Source: Enoplosus armatus
Taxonomy: Eukaryota > Chordata > Actinopteri > Centrarchiformes > Enoplosidae
Assembly: GCF_043641665.1 (NCBI RefSeq)
Contig: NC_092181.1
Span: 1,718,421 to 1,782,420, forward strand
Length of the DNA stretch: 64,000 nucleotides
Direction of reading: 5' to 3'
This document shows positions 21,906 to 35,126 of this stretch, one piece after another (positions within the stretch are counted from its first letter, which is position 1; each line of letters opens with the position of its first letter). The translations under genes were made by a program, and so were the position numbers. The notes beneath the pieces were generated by a model. The model searched no databases. It was given only the letters and a program-made list of their open reading frames with translations, and was not told where the DNA came from.

Positions 21906-23910
21906 ATTGGTTCATTATAATTTCCACTGAGCGTGTGTCACGGTGACGATGATTGACCGGTATTCTGCAATCTGGGAGATATTTCTCCATTACTATGATT
22001 CACCTTTCACCTTTATTTTGTTTGACATTCATCAATAAAACCCCGAGTTTAACAAGGAACTACTAAAGTCTAAAAGCAGACAAGTCTTTATAATCGCTGA
22101 GTAACTCAAGGATTAGACAGTATTAGTAGTATTATTATGCTAGATACTGTTTTGATGAGCCAGACTTTCATTTCCTTCCTTGTTATATTTGAAGCAGCAT
22201 CATCCTTTCCTACTGTTGGCCAGTGAAAGCTTCATAAGTTGTTGATAAATATATTTCCTCTACAGACGTTTTCCAGAAGGTAAGGTCATAAATAAGTCAT
22301 TTATTAAGGACTTATAACTGATTTATTAAGTTTTACTAAATTATTTATTAACCATTAAAGGAATAGTTCAACATTTTGGGAAATACTCGTATCCACTCTC
22401 TTGCTGTACTAGTTAACACCTTTTTATCGTACAAACACTGACTTGTTACCCTGGCTTAAATGTGTTGGACTATTTCTTGGCTTAATTAAAAATGATAAAC
22501 CCTTTATAATAAAAGTACCAGCAGAGGGCAAACACATGTTCTTAGGGCTAAATCTCAAAACCACCGTAAGAGCTGGTTACAGAGCACAAAACAACAAATA
22601 CAGCATGTCAGTCACTTTTCCATACGATTTTAGAATATTACAACCGAGCGCACACTTATTGCACTTCAAAATGAATTCAAGACACAAACAACCTCTGAAT
22701 ATCACAGTACTATAACAGACAGTAACCTTGTGCCTCTTCGGGGGGCGCTAATACATCAAACTTTTCTCTCAAAGTGCCTTCATTTTGCTGTTACTGCAGG
22801 AACTTCCTGTACATATTCAAAATAAAAGCAGGAAACAGGAAATAAGACCACATGTGCGTAAACAGGCAAAAATACGTAATAAAAGCAACTAAAATATTGT
22901 TTAACTGGACTTTCTCTTTTCTAGGGCTAAAACATAAATTGGGTTATTTACAGTTACTTCGTGATTATTACTTAGTATGTTTGTGTCTCCCTCAATACAA
23001 TACACTAATACTCACATTTTTTAGTATATATATATTATATTTAATATAATATAAGTATAATATAATATATCTCATTACCATCACTTTGCTTGAGGGACAC
23101 AAACTCATATGTACATTAGGAAGTAGGAAGAGCCACTTAGCACAACAAACAGGTGACATTACAGTATCCAACAGACAAGAACAGGAAGAAAACAAAGCAG
23201 AGGACAATGAACTAGAGCAGTGCTGTTCCATCTGCTCCCCTGGATACGAGGTAGCTCAGATGAATTTAGGGTGAGGATTAACACGTTCATTGTGGCCTTA
23301 GGTCCTACAGGGGATGATGAGAATGTTTGTGAGTATGAGTAAGGATTATTAGATTTTGGTATGAACCAGTTTTTAGGACTTTGTAATATTACCCTGTCAG
23401 ATAATGCCACTTCTTTTCTTTTTTTCCTCTCCTTTCTTTTGTCTTTTCTTTGGGAGTGAAGTCGGGGGGCAGTCGATTGGGAGCGACGGATCAAGATAAT
23501 ATTATTTGTGTGTTTTCATCAACAATGTGGGAAATAAGACACAATAGTTCCCTTACAGTAAAAGAAAATGTCGTGTCATATCACAAGTTACTTTATTTAA
23601 CCACGTAGTGTAGTAAACCGAGAGTATGGAAAGGTTTTGTCACTTAACTCTATAATTAGAGTGGGGAAGTCTGGGATTGCACTAGGAGTGTTTAGGACAG
23701 ATGGGTTCTCAGCTGCAGGGGGCAGCAAAAGCACTCTCGGGGAGGTTCCATTCGGCTGATGTTCAGCAAGTACTTGAACTTTTGAAGTGTGAAGTGAAAA
23801 CAGAGACAGTGATTTCCCTGTGAGAAAGCCCGGCACATCACGATGGTGTTTTTTCTTTAGTCAAAAAGGCCCATAGGTAACCCTGACCACAGAAAATCCA
23901 AATGTGGATA

Positions 23911-23945
<35 letters not shown>

Positions 23946-24199
23946 CACACATGCGTGCATGTGCAAATGCTGTAATTGATTGCCCTGTTCGACCCTGTTT
24001 CATCAATTTCAGTAAAGGAATTCGAGCCCATCATTTCTGACACAATAACATTCTTCCACATGACGCATTACAGCACTGGCTGAGTAATGCTGTATGTCAC
24101 TTCCTCTGATGAAAAGTGGAACGCAGACGCCTGGGAGGATTCTTGATTTCTTTTTTTTCATCAGCAGTCCATACAGACAAACTAAAACACAATCACTAT

Positions 24200-24312
24200 T
24201 ATTAGAGAAAGAGAGGGCAGCAAAGGGCTCAGGCCAGAATCGAACCCAGGCTGCTGCGGTAAAGACTCTTTGTACATGGGACACCCGCTCTACCAGTTCA
24301 GCTACCATAGCA
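24200..24312 (-). mobile_element. tRNA-derived SINE
   Basis: On the minus strand it reads GGTAGCTGAACTGGTAGAGC, then GTCCCATGTACAAAGAG and the B-box GGTTCGATTC. It shares the CCCATGTACAAAG core with the element at 49843 and is therefore the same SINE type. Confidence 0.65.
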
Positions 24313-26149
24313 ACAGGTAAGGGCAAGTGAAAAGCAAAAACTTGTTTTTTGTTAAGCTGTCTTAATAAATGTGGAATCTTTTGAGGAATTGTGTGTGGCT
24401 GTTCCTGCTGGCGGTGTGCTTGTGTTTGCATGAGTGTGGTTAGTTTCATTAGGGAACAGAAGCCATGGGTTTTTGCCCTGCAGGAGCATATGACCGCCTA
24501 CAAACTGTATGTCGTACTTGTAATACTATATTTCTCCTTTTCACTGTTTCATGCTGACTTCCCCATCTGTCTATCACTCCCCCACAGAAACTGTCCCCAT
24601 ATTTTTCCCATAATACCCACTGCCTTTTCCTCGTGATATTTAAATCACAGAAGCACTTTTCTTCTTCTCTTTTTACTATTTGCACAGCACAATGTTAGAT
24701 GATGTTATATGGGAACACTGAATACGGCGGGAGAAATCTATTTCAATATCACAAACAATGCCTCAGTGGGATTTACAGACCTGCAACAGCAAAGGTTACT
24801 GACCCAGCCAAAGCTCTCTAAGAAGATGAACAAAAAAAGTCCCCAAAAAACCACAGCACAGAAGGGGAAAACATGGTTGAAACCTCAGAAGAGGACTTTC
24901 AAAGAGAGACCCCCCCCTGCTCCCCGCCCAATAGTAGCCATACTGTAGGTGGGAATGGGGAAATGAGACTGAATGAACACAAAGCTGTAACAGAGGATGA
25001 ATATGTCATACATGATAGCTTGGGGGATGTGCAGTTTGATGGACAGTGTCTGTCAACAGAAGTGAAATGTACTGTATAAATACTGCACTTCTAATACTAT
25101 ACAATATCAATAACACTAAATACAGTACATGAGAAAATGTACTCAGTTACTTTCCACCTCTTGACAGAATAAACATAAATGGTAATAATTCACTTTTCAG
25201 CATTTCTCGCCAAACAAGCATTACAATAAAGCAAGGACAAAAATAATATACACATGAAATATATTCCACAAGAACAAATACTGTATATGTAAATTACTAT
25301 AGTCAGGCATTAATATTAACAGTATTTACACATTATTATTGTTGTTGGTGTTTCTTTGACATCAAAGTCAGAGAGTTTCATTTAATGTTTAAATAATTAT
25401 TTTTGTTTTTACATTATTCTTCCCATTAAATGATGCACGTTTTTCATTACATTAAAGTTAACCAGCCTGAGGATGAAAGTGTTTAAAGCTCAGTGTTTGA
25501 AAGCATCATTTGTCAGGTTTTCAAAACCAAATTTTTATTCAAATATGGACAGTTTATTTACGCATGTACTTTATTTATGCATGTACTGTTAATCAAGACA
25601 CTTAATCAAGGACTGTTTTGTTGAACTGACAACTGTTTTGATATATATGCTGATAATGTTAGCATCAGCTTTGACACGTTTTGCTTTTCTCAGCAGTTCA
25701 GATAACTAAACATATCTCTGAACCTCTGACCTCACTTCCCGTCTTATGTGTGTCTTTATATATATATAAATGCACTTCCCTTTCAGTAACAACCGCAAAC
25801 ATTCCCTTGATATTTCTCTCTTTGCAATCTGATCAGCTGATTATGTTTTGATCAGCATGGAGCATTTGAGTGTGATTACCATAAATCCCAGTGTAAACTC
25901 TCACCAACTGATGCAGGAGGGAAAGCCCTCACCAGTAATTATGCCAGTTGCACTAAAACACTGGTGATCGGTTCACGACTTACTGTATCTAACGGTGAAA
26001 GTAACCCCAAAGCCCAAAAGTACAGTAACAGCTCTGCTCGCCTGGAACAGACTCAAGATGCATTTATTCATGCATTTGCATTTGCAGCTTACATCTTATC
26101 AGCAATCCCACTGCATGCTGCCTTCACTGAGCCAAACATTGATGAATAA

Positions 26150-26590
26150 GACGAAGAGTGTACAGACATGCTAGCTGCTCTGTGAGGATGTGCTTTGAGC
26201 TAAATGCTACTGTCAGCATCTTAACATGCTCACAATGACAAACATACTGATGTTTGGCAGATATAATGTTAGTTATGTCTTAGTTAGCATGTTAATATTT
26301 GCTCATTAGCACCAAACACAAAGTACAGCTGAGCCTGATGGTAATGCCATTAGTTTTGCATGTATTTGGTCATAAACCAAAGTATTTGAGAGTTACAATT
26401 TGACCTGATGATGGCGCTGGAGAAAAAGTCAGGGAATAACCAAAGTCATTACAATTGAGGGAACTGGGAACTATGCATGTCAGTATCACATTTCATAGCA
26501 ATCCATCAGATAGTTGTTGAGATATGTCAGCCTGGACCAAAGTGGTGGACCGACAGACCGACAGACCGACATTGTCATCCCTGAGGCCAT
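26150..26590 (+). repeat. dispersed repeat A, copy 2
   Basis: Shares long phrases with 57325-57650 in the same orientation: GAGCTAAATGCTA, AACATGCTCACAATGACAA, ACACAAAGTACAGCTGAG, TTTTGCATGTATTTGGTC and ACCAAAGTCATTACAATT. Confidence 0.8.
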
Positions 26591-27200
26591 GCCGCAGTCA
26601 CGCAGAAATGTTAGATTTCGCTTTTACGAGTTGAAGTCAGTTGTGTTTCTCCCCCTGGGTCCTTCAACTGTAGAACTATGAGAAAGTTCCTCCAGTCCAA
26701 AAAGACCTATTGTATGCTGTAGCATTTAAGACTTTGCTTGATTAGAACTAATCTACAAACCATGAAAGACAGCACCAGAACAAAAGTGAACAGAAGTAAA
26801 TCACTTTTAAATGTCCCAGTGCATCTTCCAGGATTATTGATCCTTATTTTCCGATTCTCTGATGCAACACATAAAAGTCGATCTTTTGTTCTGTCACATG
26901 AACAGTAACACTCTGAAAATGAGTTTCCCTCCTGTCTCCTTTCCCTCTCAGTCTTGAGCCCCCCCCCACATGATCGTGATAAGATTGCCATCTGATTGGC
27001 TGAGCAATGCAAGGGAATATTTGTTTTTTTTCCGTTCCATTTTTTTCTATTTGTCACATTCTGATTTGATAACCAGCTGGCACGTGGTTATGCCAGAATT
27101 GCGACAGGTTTATAAACCTGTAGGAGTGACGCCGAGAGCCTTTTAAAGGTTGGTGATGAAACACATTCTCTAGACTGCCCCACCCACCCTATCGTATCAT

Positions 27201-27238
27201 ACCCCCCCCCCCCCCCCCCCACACACACAGAGACACAC
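27201..27238 (+). repeat. C19 run followed by (CA)n
   Basis: Nineteen Cs at 27202-27220 then CA repeats, about 350 bases upstream of the TNF ligand TATA box. Confidence 0.9.
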
Positions 27239-27566
27239 ACCGTGTTGTCAGGCTATCATTATCTCCATTGTGCCACTTTTGCCAGCCCTGTGAGGCTCAA
27301 AGTGGAGAGGGAAAGGTGAGCGTCTGCTTGACTGTGTCGGAATGGAGGCAGCGCATTTCGTCTCCCTTTCGTTTTCCACCGCACACGCGGCTTTCAGGGC
27401 GCACTTGCGCAAGAGCAGGAAGAGCTGCGGAAAGTCTGTGCGTCTCGTTTTCTCACCTCTTGAACACGCAGCGAAGGAGGGGGGCGTGTGTGAGGAGGCG
27501 AGAGGGAAACCCATGACTTCCGCGTTTTTCCTCCGTGTCTGAAACTGAGTGCACATCAAAGTAGAC

Positions 27567-27573
27567 TATAAAA
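27567..27573 (+). promoter_or_regulatory. TATA box of the TNF-superfamily ligand
   Basis: TATAAAA about 225 bases before the start codon at 27792. A transcript starting about 30 bases downstream would have a 5' UTR of roughly 190 nt and would exclude the ATG at 27581. A focused TATA promoter suits an inducible cytokine gene. Confidence 0.65.
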
Positions 27574-27791
27574 AGCCAGCATGGTGCTCTCAGTAGAGAC
27601 ATTCACTTAAACACCCGGACTGGGCTGTGTGACATCAAGAGGACTATCCTGTGGAAGTAAAACCACCGAACACCTGGAGCTGCACAACTTCCAAAGCTGG
27701 CATTTGCACCCTGAAGACTTTTAGTCGCTGAAGTTAAAAACTGGACGGCGTGGACATTATCCCCGAAGCCCAGGCACCATACTGCCAACTG

Positions 27792-28900
27792 ATGGGACAC
27801 CAAAATAAAGAGGTGGACGTTGAGTCTCTCCAAAAGAGCGGGCGCCGGCGTGGAAGCTGCCTGGACATCTTTCTCGTCATGTCCATCGTTTTTCTGTTTG
27901 TGGCCGTGACTGCTGTGGCTGCCGGCGGAGTGATGGTGGTGATGGAGCTGCGGTCCAAACTGGAGTCCTCGCCTCCGTCCTTTGAGTTTCAGACATCAAA
28001 GCGGACAGGAGACACATCTAACCCAGCATACAAGGTAAACAGACTACTCATATTATTCCAATCTAAATAATTAGCTGTTTTAGTAATAATAATAATAATT
28101 AGCTGCTCTTCAAGTTTGACCCATGACTTCTGCACATTTTAACCCATTTCATCTTTTCTGTTTTGTCAACAGATGCAGAACTTTGCCTATCTGGAAGCCA
28201 GCTCAAGTAAGTCTACTTTTATTTGCTAAAAGCAGCCAAGTAACATGAAAGTTTAAGGACAGATTCACAAAATTATGCACAAAGATTTAGAGTAGGTAGA
28301 TGATGAAGTGTACTTTCCAAAAAGATATTTTTTAGATATTCTTTAAAGATATAAAGATCCTTCAGTTGCATCAAAGTAAAGATTCCAGATGTTTTTTAGC
28401 TGTGTCAGATCACTTGAGACTGAAATCAAGACAACACTAGAAAGGAATGTGACCAACAAGCACTGTTGCACTGTGTAAACATCATCTAAATTACATGTTT
28501 GTCTCCTCCTACAGGCGAGTTGAAGACCTCCACGATGCACTGGTCTCCAGTCCACTATGCTGCTGGGGAGTCTGTAGGAAGCAACTTCTTGTTTGACTCA
28601 GAGCAGAGTTTGCTGAAGCCCAAGCTGGGGGGGACCTACTTTATATACATTGATCTCAACCTCACCTGTACCTACAACTGCAGCCCAGGCCTCCTCAGCG
28701 TGCGCGTGGGTGATAAGCTCACCTGTGAGGTGGAGCTTCAGGAGGTGGCAGATTCGACACCTGTGAGCAGGAAGTGCTGGACGGTGAGCTGGATAGACGG
28801 GCAGAGTCTGCTCACTCAGATGACTGTACCAAAGGCGGGACTGCAGAACTGGAAACTGGAGCTGAGCAGCTCAAGATTCGGGATGTTCCTTGTGGACTAA
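27792..28900 (+). CDS. TNF-superfamily ligand, TNFSF9/CD70-like
   Basis: Type II membrane cytokine. Exons 27792-28034, 28173-28206, 28515-28900; 663 nt, 220 residues, phases agree. Basic cytosolic stretch (KSGRRRGS), one signal-anchor helix (CLDIFLVMSIVFLFVAVTAVAA), short stalk, then a short TNF homology domain. Inside it, GGTYFIYIDLNLTC fits the central strand (GxYxxY/I) and the end SSRFGMFLVD fits the C-terminal strand of the fold. Extra cysteines (CTYNC, C-EVEL, K-C-W) resemble the disulphide-rich CD70/TNFSF9 type. Three exons and position beside a TNFSF14-like gene fit the human TNFSF9-CD70-TNFSF14 cluster. The first in-frame ATG is used; an upstream GTG reading is not. Which of TNFSF9 or CD70 it corresponds to is not resolvable by eye. 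Confidence 0.82.
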
Positions 28901-29134
28901 CATGGACACTGTAGTGCCGCTATTGTCAGCAAGATGCCGAACTGCCCCCGTGACCTGTGGGTCGTCACTAAAGAACAACACCAGTTTGTATTTTCCTAAA
29001 GTCCAAGTAGGTGAGGATGGGCAGGCGCTGGTGCCATTTTCACAGCTGCTTTTATGAGAATGCAAACAGCATAAGGAAAAGACTAGACACTCATTCTGTA
29101 TGAATATGTATGAATTTTATTCTGTATATGATAT

Positions 29135-29187
29135 ATTTATTTGCTGATATGGACCTATTTATGTACCTATTTTTTTATGGACATTTA
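29135..29187 (+). promoter_or_regulatory. AU-rich element in the TNF ligand 3' UTR
   Basis: Three ATTTA pentamers at 29135-29139, 29157-29161 and 29183-29187, about 235-290 bases after the stop, in a strongly AT-rich stretch. Such clusters mark unstable cytokine mRNAs. The function is inferred from the motif. Confidence 0.55.
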
Positions 29188-29199
29188 TTTTGATGTAGA

Positions 29200-32100
29200 T
29201 ATCACTACATTGATGTTGACGTGCAATACACTGCAAGTTTAATCAGCCTACATTGGGTTAGATGTGACTCTTTAGCTCTGTTTTCATTTCATAAATGGCT
29301 GGGGGGTTTAAGTTGATGCTTACAAAAATGTCTGATTGTAATTCTGCTCCAAAACCCCGAACAGGCTCCTCAGGGACCTCATTTAGATCTACTGTAGTTA
29401 AGTCTGGCGAATGATGAGTGAACACTCTGCACTTAAAATAACTTTTACAGAAACAAGGTCCCATAAAAATGATCCTTCTGTGATCAAAACATGACCAGAA
29501 TGACTAAAATATCTTGTGAAAAATGTTTTGTTTTTGAAAAATATGTAAGTCCTATGGACAGACTACACATTGCTGAATGTATCAGAATCAGAATCAGGAA
29601 CACTTTATTGATCCCCGGAGGGAAATTATACAATACATTATATGTATTGTATTGCAATCCATATTTAACATGGATACGGTGAACACTGAGATCCTTTTGG
29701 TGTGAAAAGTTGAAAATGACGATTGTGAAAGTGATTGCGACAAAGTTTCATGTGGAATATATGAAAAGTTTATAGGCAAGGGAAAGTTCCCTGCTGTTAC
29801 GCAACCCATACCGGGAACTGGACTCACTTCCTGTTTATTTACCATACAGTGTGGTTTAGAAAAAAAAAAAAAAAACTAAATGTGGGCCAGCAAACAAACA
29901 CAAATACACATCCTGTGTGATATAAACCCAAGGTGCAGATGTCAAGGGAAAACAGATATTAACTCCTAATGTGATATACATGAGTTATGGCTTTCGTTTT
30001 GTCAGCACACGCAGAAAGCAGAAGGCATGCTCGAATATTTGAGCCTGGAAGGGAAATGCTGAATGCCATTTCAAATTTGCAGTTGGTTTAATTAGATCGT
30101 TATTTTTCAAGAGAAGTCCACATTTTATGCATGTGATAAAAACTGGATCTGCTTTCTTGAATCAATGAATTCATGTTTACGAGCCACTTTGTGTGCGTCT
30201 TTTGTTTCAGGTTCCTATGCGTGTGTGTGAATGTGTGTGTGCTTTTTCCCCATATTTCTGCCATTTCTCCTCCATTTGTTTTCTTTATGGCTGCTCGCTC
30301 TTCTAAACTATTGATTCCCCACATGTTTTTAACAAATGTGTGAAAATGGTCACTCGTAGTGATGAACCTACAGAGAATTATCACTCAAATCTGCAGCTCC
30401 CCCTGGCTTTACAGAGTTTTATAGTGAGTTTCAGCTCATTGGGGAGCTGTAAGGCCCCCAACCTTACTGTTTTGGTTCATTCTCACCACTCTCATAGTGT
30501 TGTTTTCAGCCGGCTGGCAGCTGTTGACCTGAAAAAGCTCTAAAAACCCACTATACAATGCCTGCTCAGCACTTAACAGCAGACAGATAAAAACAGAGCT
30601 AAATGAGAGTGAATATAGATATAAATGGTAGAGTTGCTCCATAACTGCTGGATATGTAAATAAACAACTGTTTCAAAACAAGTTCAACTTATCAACTTAA
30701 AGATGATGATAAGTCAGTGATGTGTTCACAACTTGTTTCCATTGCAAAATCAGTTTTTGCAAGTTTAAAGTTTCGCTACGTCTTTTTTTGTTTTTGTTTA
30801 CCTTTACTACAACTATGGAGTCGCGTTTTTTTACAGATGGGCCCCCTTTTGTAAGAGGATGCACGCAGGTGACGCGATTCACATTCACCAATGATTTCAC
30901 ACTATTCAACTGATCTGCAGGCGGTGATAACGAGCGGAAGACTGCAAGCTAGTAAACATGGATGTACATAATGTACGATTTAAAGTACTTAAAAATGGGC
31001 TTTGCAAATGTTTTATGAGGAAAGAAATGCATTCGACACGTGTGTTCTGACCTCAAGGATACACACAATGCGTTTAGGTGAATAACACTAAATGTAAACA
31101 TGACACTTATTTGTTTACAAGAAGACTCCACAATGCACTTTTAAATGTGCATTTACAAAGGTAAAGGTGCATGAGACATTTGAAAAAACGATTCTTTAAG
31201 TATTTTAAATCCTTTTATTGTCTACATCAATGTTTACTCGCTAGGACTCCTCTTCTCTGCTGTTGTTGGCACGTTGCTGCGCTTCCTGTTGATCACTGGA
31301 ATAGTGTGAAACCACTGATAGGACTGTGTATCGCGCATGCACAAGTCAAACAGAACGGGCACCTGCTCATAGAAAAACAGCTCTGTTGCGTGACTAGAGG
31401 TCAAAAACTCCATAATGAACTTTGAAGTATCTCAAGTAAATAGTAAGAACTCATTGCAGAATGCCCCCCTTTCACAGTGTATTTGTTATGTAAATGATAT
31501 GTTGTTTATTAGTACTGATGCATTCATTTGTATGCAGCTTTTTAATGCTGCAGTTTGGTCGAGCTCATTTTAACTACTTTATAAAGTGTTTGTTTGCTCA
31601 ATCTAGAACAATGCATCATGTTTTATAAGCAGAATAGGCTATATACAATGTATGTCAAATCTTAATCTTCAAATGAATGTAATGGAGTAAAAAGTAAAAA
31701 GGAGTAGAAGTATAAAGTGTCACAAGTACATCAAAATGGTTCTTTCGTACAACGCTTGAGCAGATACACTCGATACTCTCCAACACTTCACGTTTTCATG
31801 TGCAAACCTTTTGTGCTCAAGCTGCAAGAGTATTATCTTGTTGTGTGTTCGTTTCACACAGATGCACAGATGTGTATCTGTGTCTCAGAGCAGGAAATAA
31901 CCCAAATGATTCAACAGCATCGGAGGTCAGTCTTTCCACTCACCTATATCTATCTCAGTGGTGATCTGGTTACCTGTCTGTCTACCTGTCTGCATGGTTT
32001 CCTTTGCCTTCACACTATTCTCGTACATTTGTTGCGCTTTCCTTTTTGTGTGTCTTTTTCCACCCTAATTCCCTGGCAGAATTCCCTCGTTGGTTGCAGA

Positions 32101-32258
32101 ACTCTCCTTTACTTAACGTTTCTGTACCTCCATATGTCTTTTTTTCCATTTCACACTGCTGCAATGTCTGCAAAACTTTCCCCTGTACACTGTGAGAAGA
32201 GCTGAGTCAGCCACACCAACCCCCCGCACCTCAGTACTCTTCCCCTTCATCCTCTCCT

Positions 32259-32316
<58 letters not shown>

Positions 32317-32600
32317 GTGCTGCAGGAGTTTGTGTATGTTTTGTATCACAGATCTGAAACTGTGTGCTGTGGGTTGCACGTCTGTGGTTTTTATCTCAGT
32401 GTGCTTACGTTATCCAAGCTGTTTCCAAACAGTCTTATGTGTGTTTGCACAGTTTATTGTGTGAGCAGAATAGAAATCTGTTTGAATTTACCTCTGATTA
32501 TTGGTTCAAAAGCATTGTTTTAATTGATCTTGTTATCCGTCCGAGAGATATGATCTTATCAGAAGCTGATGCCACCTCACATTTTTGTTTGATAAGAAAC
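29200..32600. other. intergenic region between the two TNF ligands
   Basis: No further TNF-domain exon recognised. It contains a short fish repeat at 29582-29632 (AATCAGAATCAGG, CACTTTATTGATCCCCGGAG), another at about 31680-31735 (GGAGTAAAAAGTAAAAAGGA) and a (CA)n run at 32261-32309. Confidence 0.55.
32261..32309 (+). repeat. (CA)n microsatellite
   Basis: About 24 CA units between the two TNF ligand genes. Confidence 0.95.
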
Positions 32601-32605
32601 AATAT

Positions 32606-32611
32606 TTTATT
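32606..32611 (-). terminator. poly(A) signal AATAAA of the tnfsf14-like gene
   Basis: AATAAA on the minus strand 260 bases beyond the stop codon at 32871; the best candidate for the end of this transcript. Confidence 0.6.
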
Positions 32612-32870
32612 CACACAACAAAGCATATAACAAATTATGAAGTAGGATTATATAACCTGAATATCAGATACTTTTTATGATATCACAACCATTTGTTGCT
32701 TTTTCACAAGTGATTCAAATACGTTCATCGAGTACAGTATAATTTAGATTATATATATTGTATATATTAGATATATAGAAATCCACCACAACATTTGGTG
32801 TAAATTAACACACAGAGTCATAAAATCTGATCACAATGTGGGACAGAGGTAGGCCTATTTCTATATGCCT

Positions 32871-35126
32871 CTAAGGAGATATCATAAAGGCCCCCATCAA
32901 GTTGTCAGTAGTTCCTGGAAGCATCTTCTGTATATTCTCCAGTGTGACAAAGATTTCATCTCCGCTCTGCAGTAGGAAGATTCCAGCCAGGAAACTGTTC
33001 CACAGGTCCTCCCCAACTGAACCCTTTGCACTTGAAGGTTTTGGGGTGCGACAATGTAAACTGGAGGAAACATGCCAGAGATGTCACAAAGTAAACTTAC
33101 TATTGAAGACAGCACTGATTTCAACTTTAAAGCCTTTAAATACACAGAAGCGAAGCTACAAACAGGTTGCACTCAAGTAAGCCTGTGTGCAACGACAGCG
33201 GAAGGAAGCGCGGGGTGGCGTACGGACTAACCTTTTTGATTTCATAAGCTCTATAGAATTGCCATAGGCCTTGGTGTCTTTCATGACCTTGTGCTGGATA
33301 AGTGAACACTCCTCTGCAGCATTTAATGTCACTTTGGAGTAGAGGTAGTAGTAACCGTCCTTCTCGATCAACAACCGGCCATTGTTGTAGTCCATGTTAT
33401 GGATGATGCTTTCGCCACCTTTATGCACCCACAGCACCACATTGTTCTCCCCTTGAGGACTGCCAGAGCCTGACATAAAGATGAGAAAGAGAAATAAAAG
33501 AGAAAAGAGCTGTTGTGAGCAAAGAAAACGAAGGGGATCAGTTGAAATGAACCATTGAGGTCGTACACAAGATTTAGATTTTAGTGCTGAGAGGGCTTTA
33601 ACCTATGAGCTGAGCGAAGGGCCTCTGTTGGGCCTGTTCCTCATGTGGTCGCACTGAGGGAATCTCATTGGACTCTGTTCAAGAAAGTAGGGTGAGATCA
33701 GTCAGTCAGTCAGTCAACCAATCAAGCAACGTAAAAACCTCACATTTGGTGCTGTAATCATAATTAGATTTTGTCTGACGTAGTCAAATAATTGTAACTG
33801 TTGACAGTTGCTAAGGATGCAAGATTAATTCATACACATATTTGTGGCTTTTCTTTCCAAAGAGCCACGTACGAAGAAAATTAGGCATAATGAATGATGA
33901 AAGCAGAGAGTAACTCAATACCTTTATTTCCCACCTGACTGTTTATGTTGCCACCCTGGAACAGAAAAAAAGTTAAAGTTAAAGTTCAAAACTCCAGTGA
34001 TTCTGTACCCACATACGGTATGCCCACGCTTACCTGCAGGCCAGATGTTTTGGGATTGGGCTTGTTCTGGCAGAGGGAAAGTGCCTGCAGGCAGAGGAGT
34101 GAGAAATAAAGAGTGAGTGACAAAATCTGTTTGCAAGCAAGATGTCAAAAGTTTAAGAGTGTGGAAGAACAGTAAGTGCCTTGCCACGTGGAAACCAATA
34201 GAAATGTACAGGTAGAGGACTGGAAATGTGAAAAGTATCCACACGTTCAGTATAGATACAAGCACATTATAACTTTTACGTGACAAGCTCATACACATCA
34301 AGAGAATTGTGATTTGACACAGCAAAAACAAACAAACAAACATTTATTGATTTCACTTGACCATTTGTTTTTTATTTTTATATGACCAAATATAATGTTG
34401 TAAAAATGTTGTTTTCATTGATCAAACAAAAACAAAATAATGTAACAAAATGTCACATGAGAAATACAGTGGCTGGTGAGAGTCACTTTTTGTCTATTTA
34501 TCTCTCTCCTTTCTAGCTTCTGTTATTCTAAACAAATCAGGACATTGTATTGTCTGGTTATTTTTAACCATATTACATAACATGCAGAGTGTAAAACATC
34601 AAAGAGGCAGGTGGAACAGCATTATGAGACTGTCTCAGAAAAGTGAAGTTATATTGAGGGTTTGTACTTGAGAGAGAAAGAGAAAAAAGGGAAGTAGAAC
34701 TAGAAAAAGAGACCATTTGACACATTTGTCATTACGGACCTTTAACTTAAAGAGCAAATGATGACCCACGTACAAACATGTTTAGGTGTCTGCAAGTGTG
34801 CATGTCTGGTTATGACGTAGAGCAAAATAGGGAAATTCTCGAGGAGGAATTTCCATGTGCTCCAAGCACAGAGGCTTCTCCCTTCACTCAGACAGACAGA
34901 CACACACACACACTGACATCAGCCTCACCTCTGTTTTTTTATATAGATTGTAGATTAAAAATCCCTCCACAACAAGTCCCAACATGGCGAGTCCCATCAG
35001 CAGGAAAATAAACTTTTGGCCTGCTCGCGCCCACCTCTGTTTACTCCTGCTGGGAACAGAGACGCAGTTGGCCTGGCTGTCCACCACAAACACCTGGGGG
35101 CATGTACCCTCACCGCCCTCTGCCAT
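32871..35126 (-). CDS. tnfsf14: TNF ligand superfamily member 14 (LIGHT)-like
   Basis: Type II membrane cytokine; mammalian LIGHT engages HVEM and the lymphotoxin-beta receptor to co-stimulate lymphocytes. Exons in transcript order: 35126-34929, 34084-34034, 33955-33922, 33674-33603, 33469-33232, 33030-32871; 753 nt, 250 residues, phases agree. The N terminus CPQVFVVDSQAN closely follows the LIGHT cytosolic motif VFVVDGQ; the anchor is FIFLLMGLAMLGLVVEGFLI. The stalk is encoded by short exons. The TNF domain runs from RPFAQLIG through NNVVLWVHKG, GRLLIEKDGYYYLYSKV, LWNSFLAGIFLLQSGDEIFV to NLMGAFMISP. The ATG at 35126 has G at -3 and +4. Tail-to-tail with the smaller TNF ligand. Confidence 0.87.

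Larger units (their letters stand above)
21906..27560. other. intergenic region between the phosphatase and the TNF ligand
   Basis: No coding exon found on either strand. It holds a fish repeat fragment at about 22358-22420 (GGAATAGTTCAACATTTTGG), an AT-rich TA-repeat at about 23020-23070, a tRNA-derived SINE at about 24200-24310, and a copy of the ATGCTAACATGCTAA-type repeat at about 26150-26590. An oligo-C run at 27202-27220 precedes the ligand promoter. Confidence 0.6.

Noticed and set aside
21494..21946. Long open frames rich in Leu-Ser or Arg-Glu
   Set aside because: They are translations of the (CT)n repeat in several frames on both strands.
27750..27791. Upstream in-frame extension of the TNF ligand from a GTG
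   Set aside because: GTG starts are rare in vertebrates. The ATG at 27792 gives a normal short cytosolic tail before the signal anchor.
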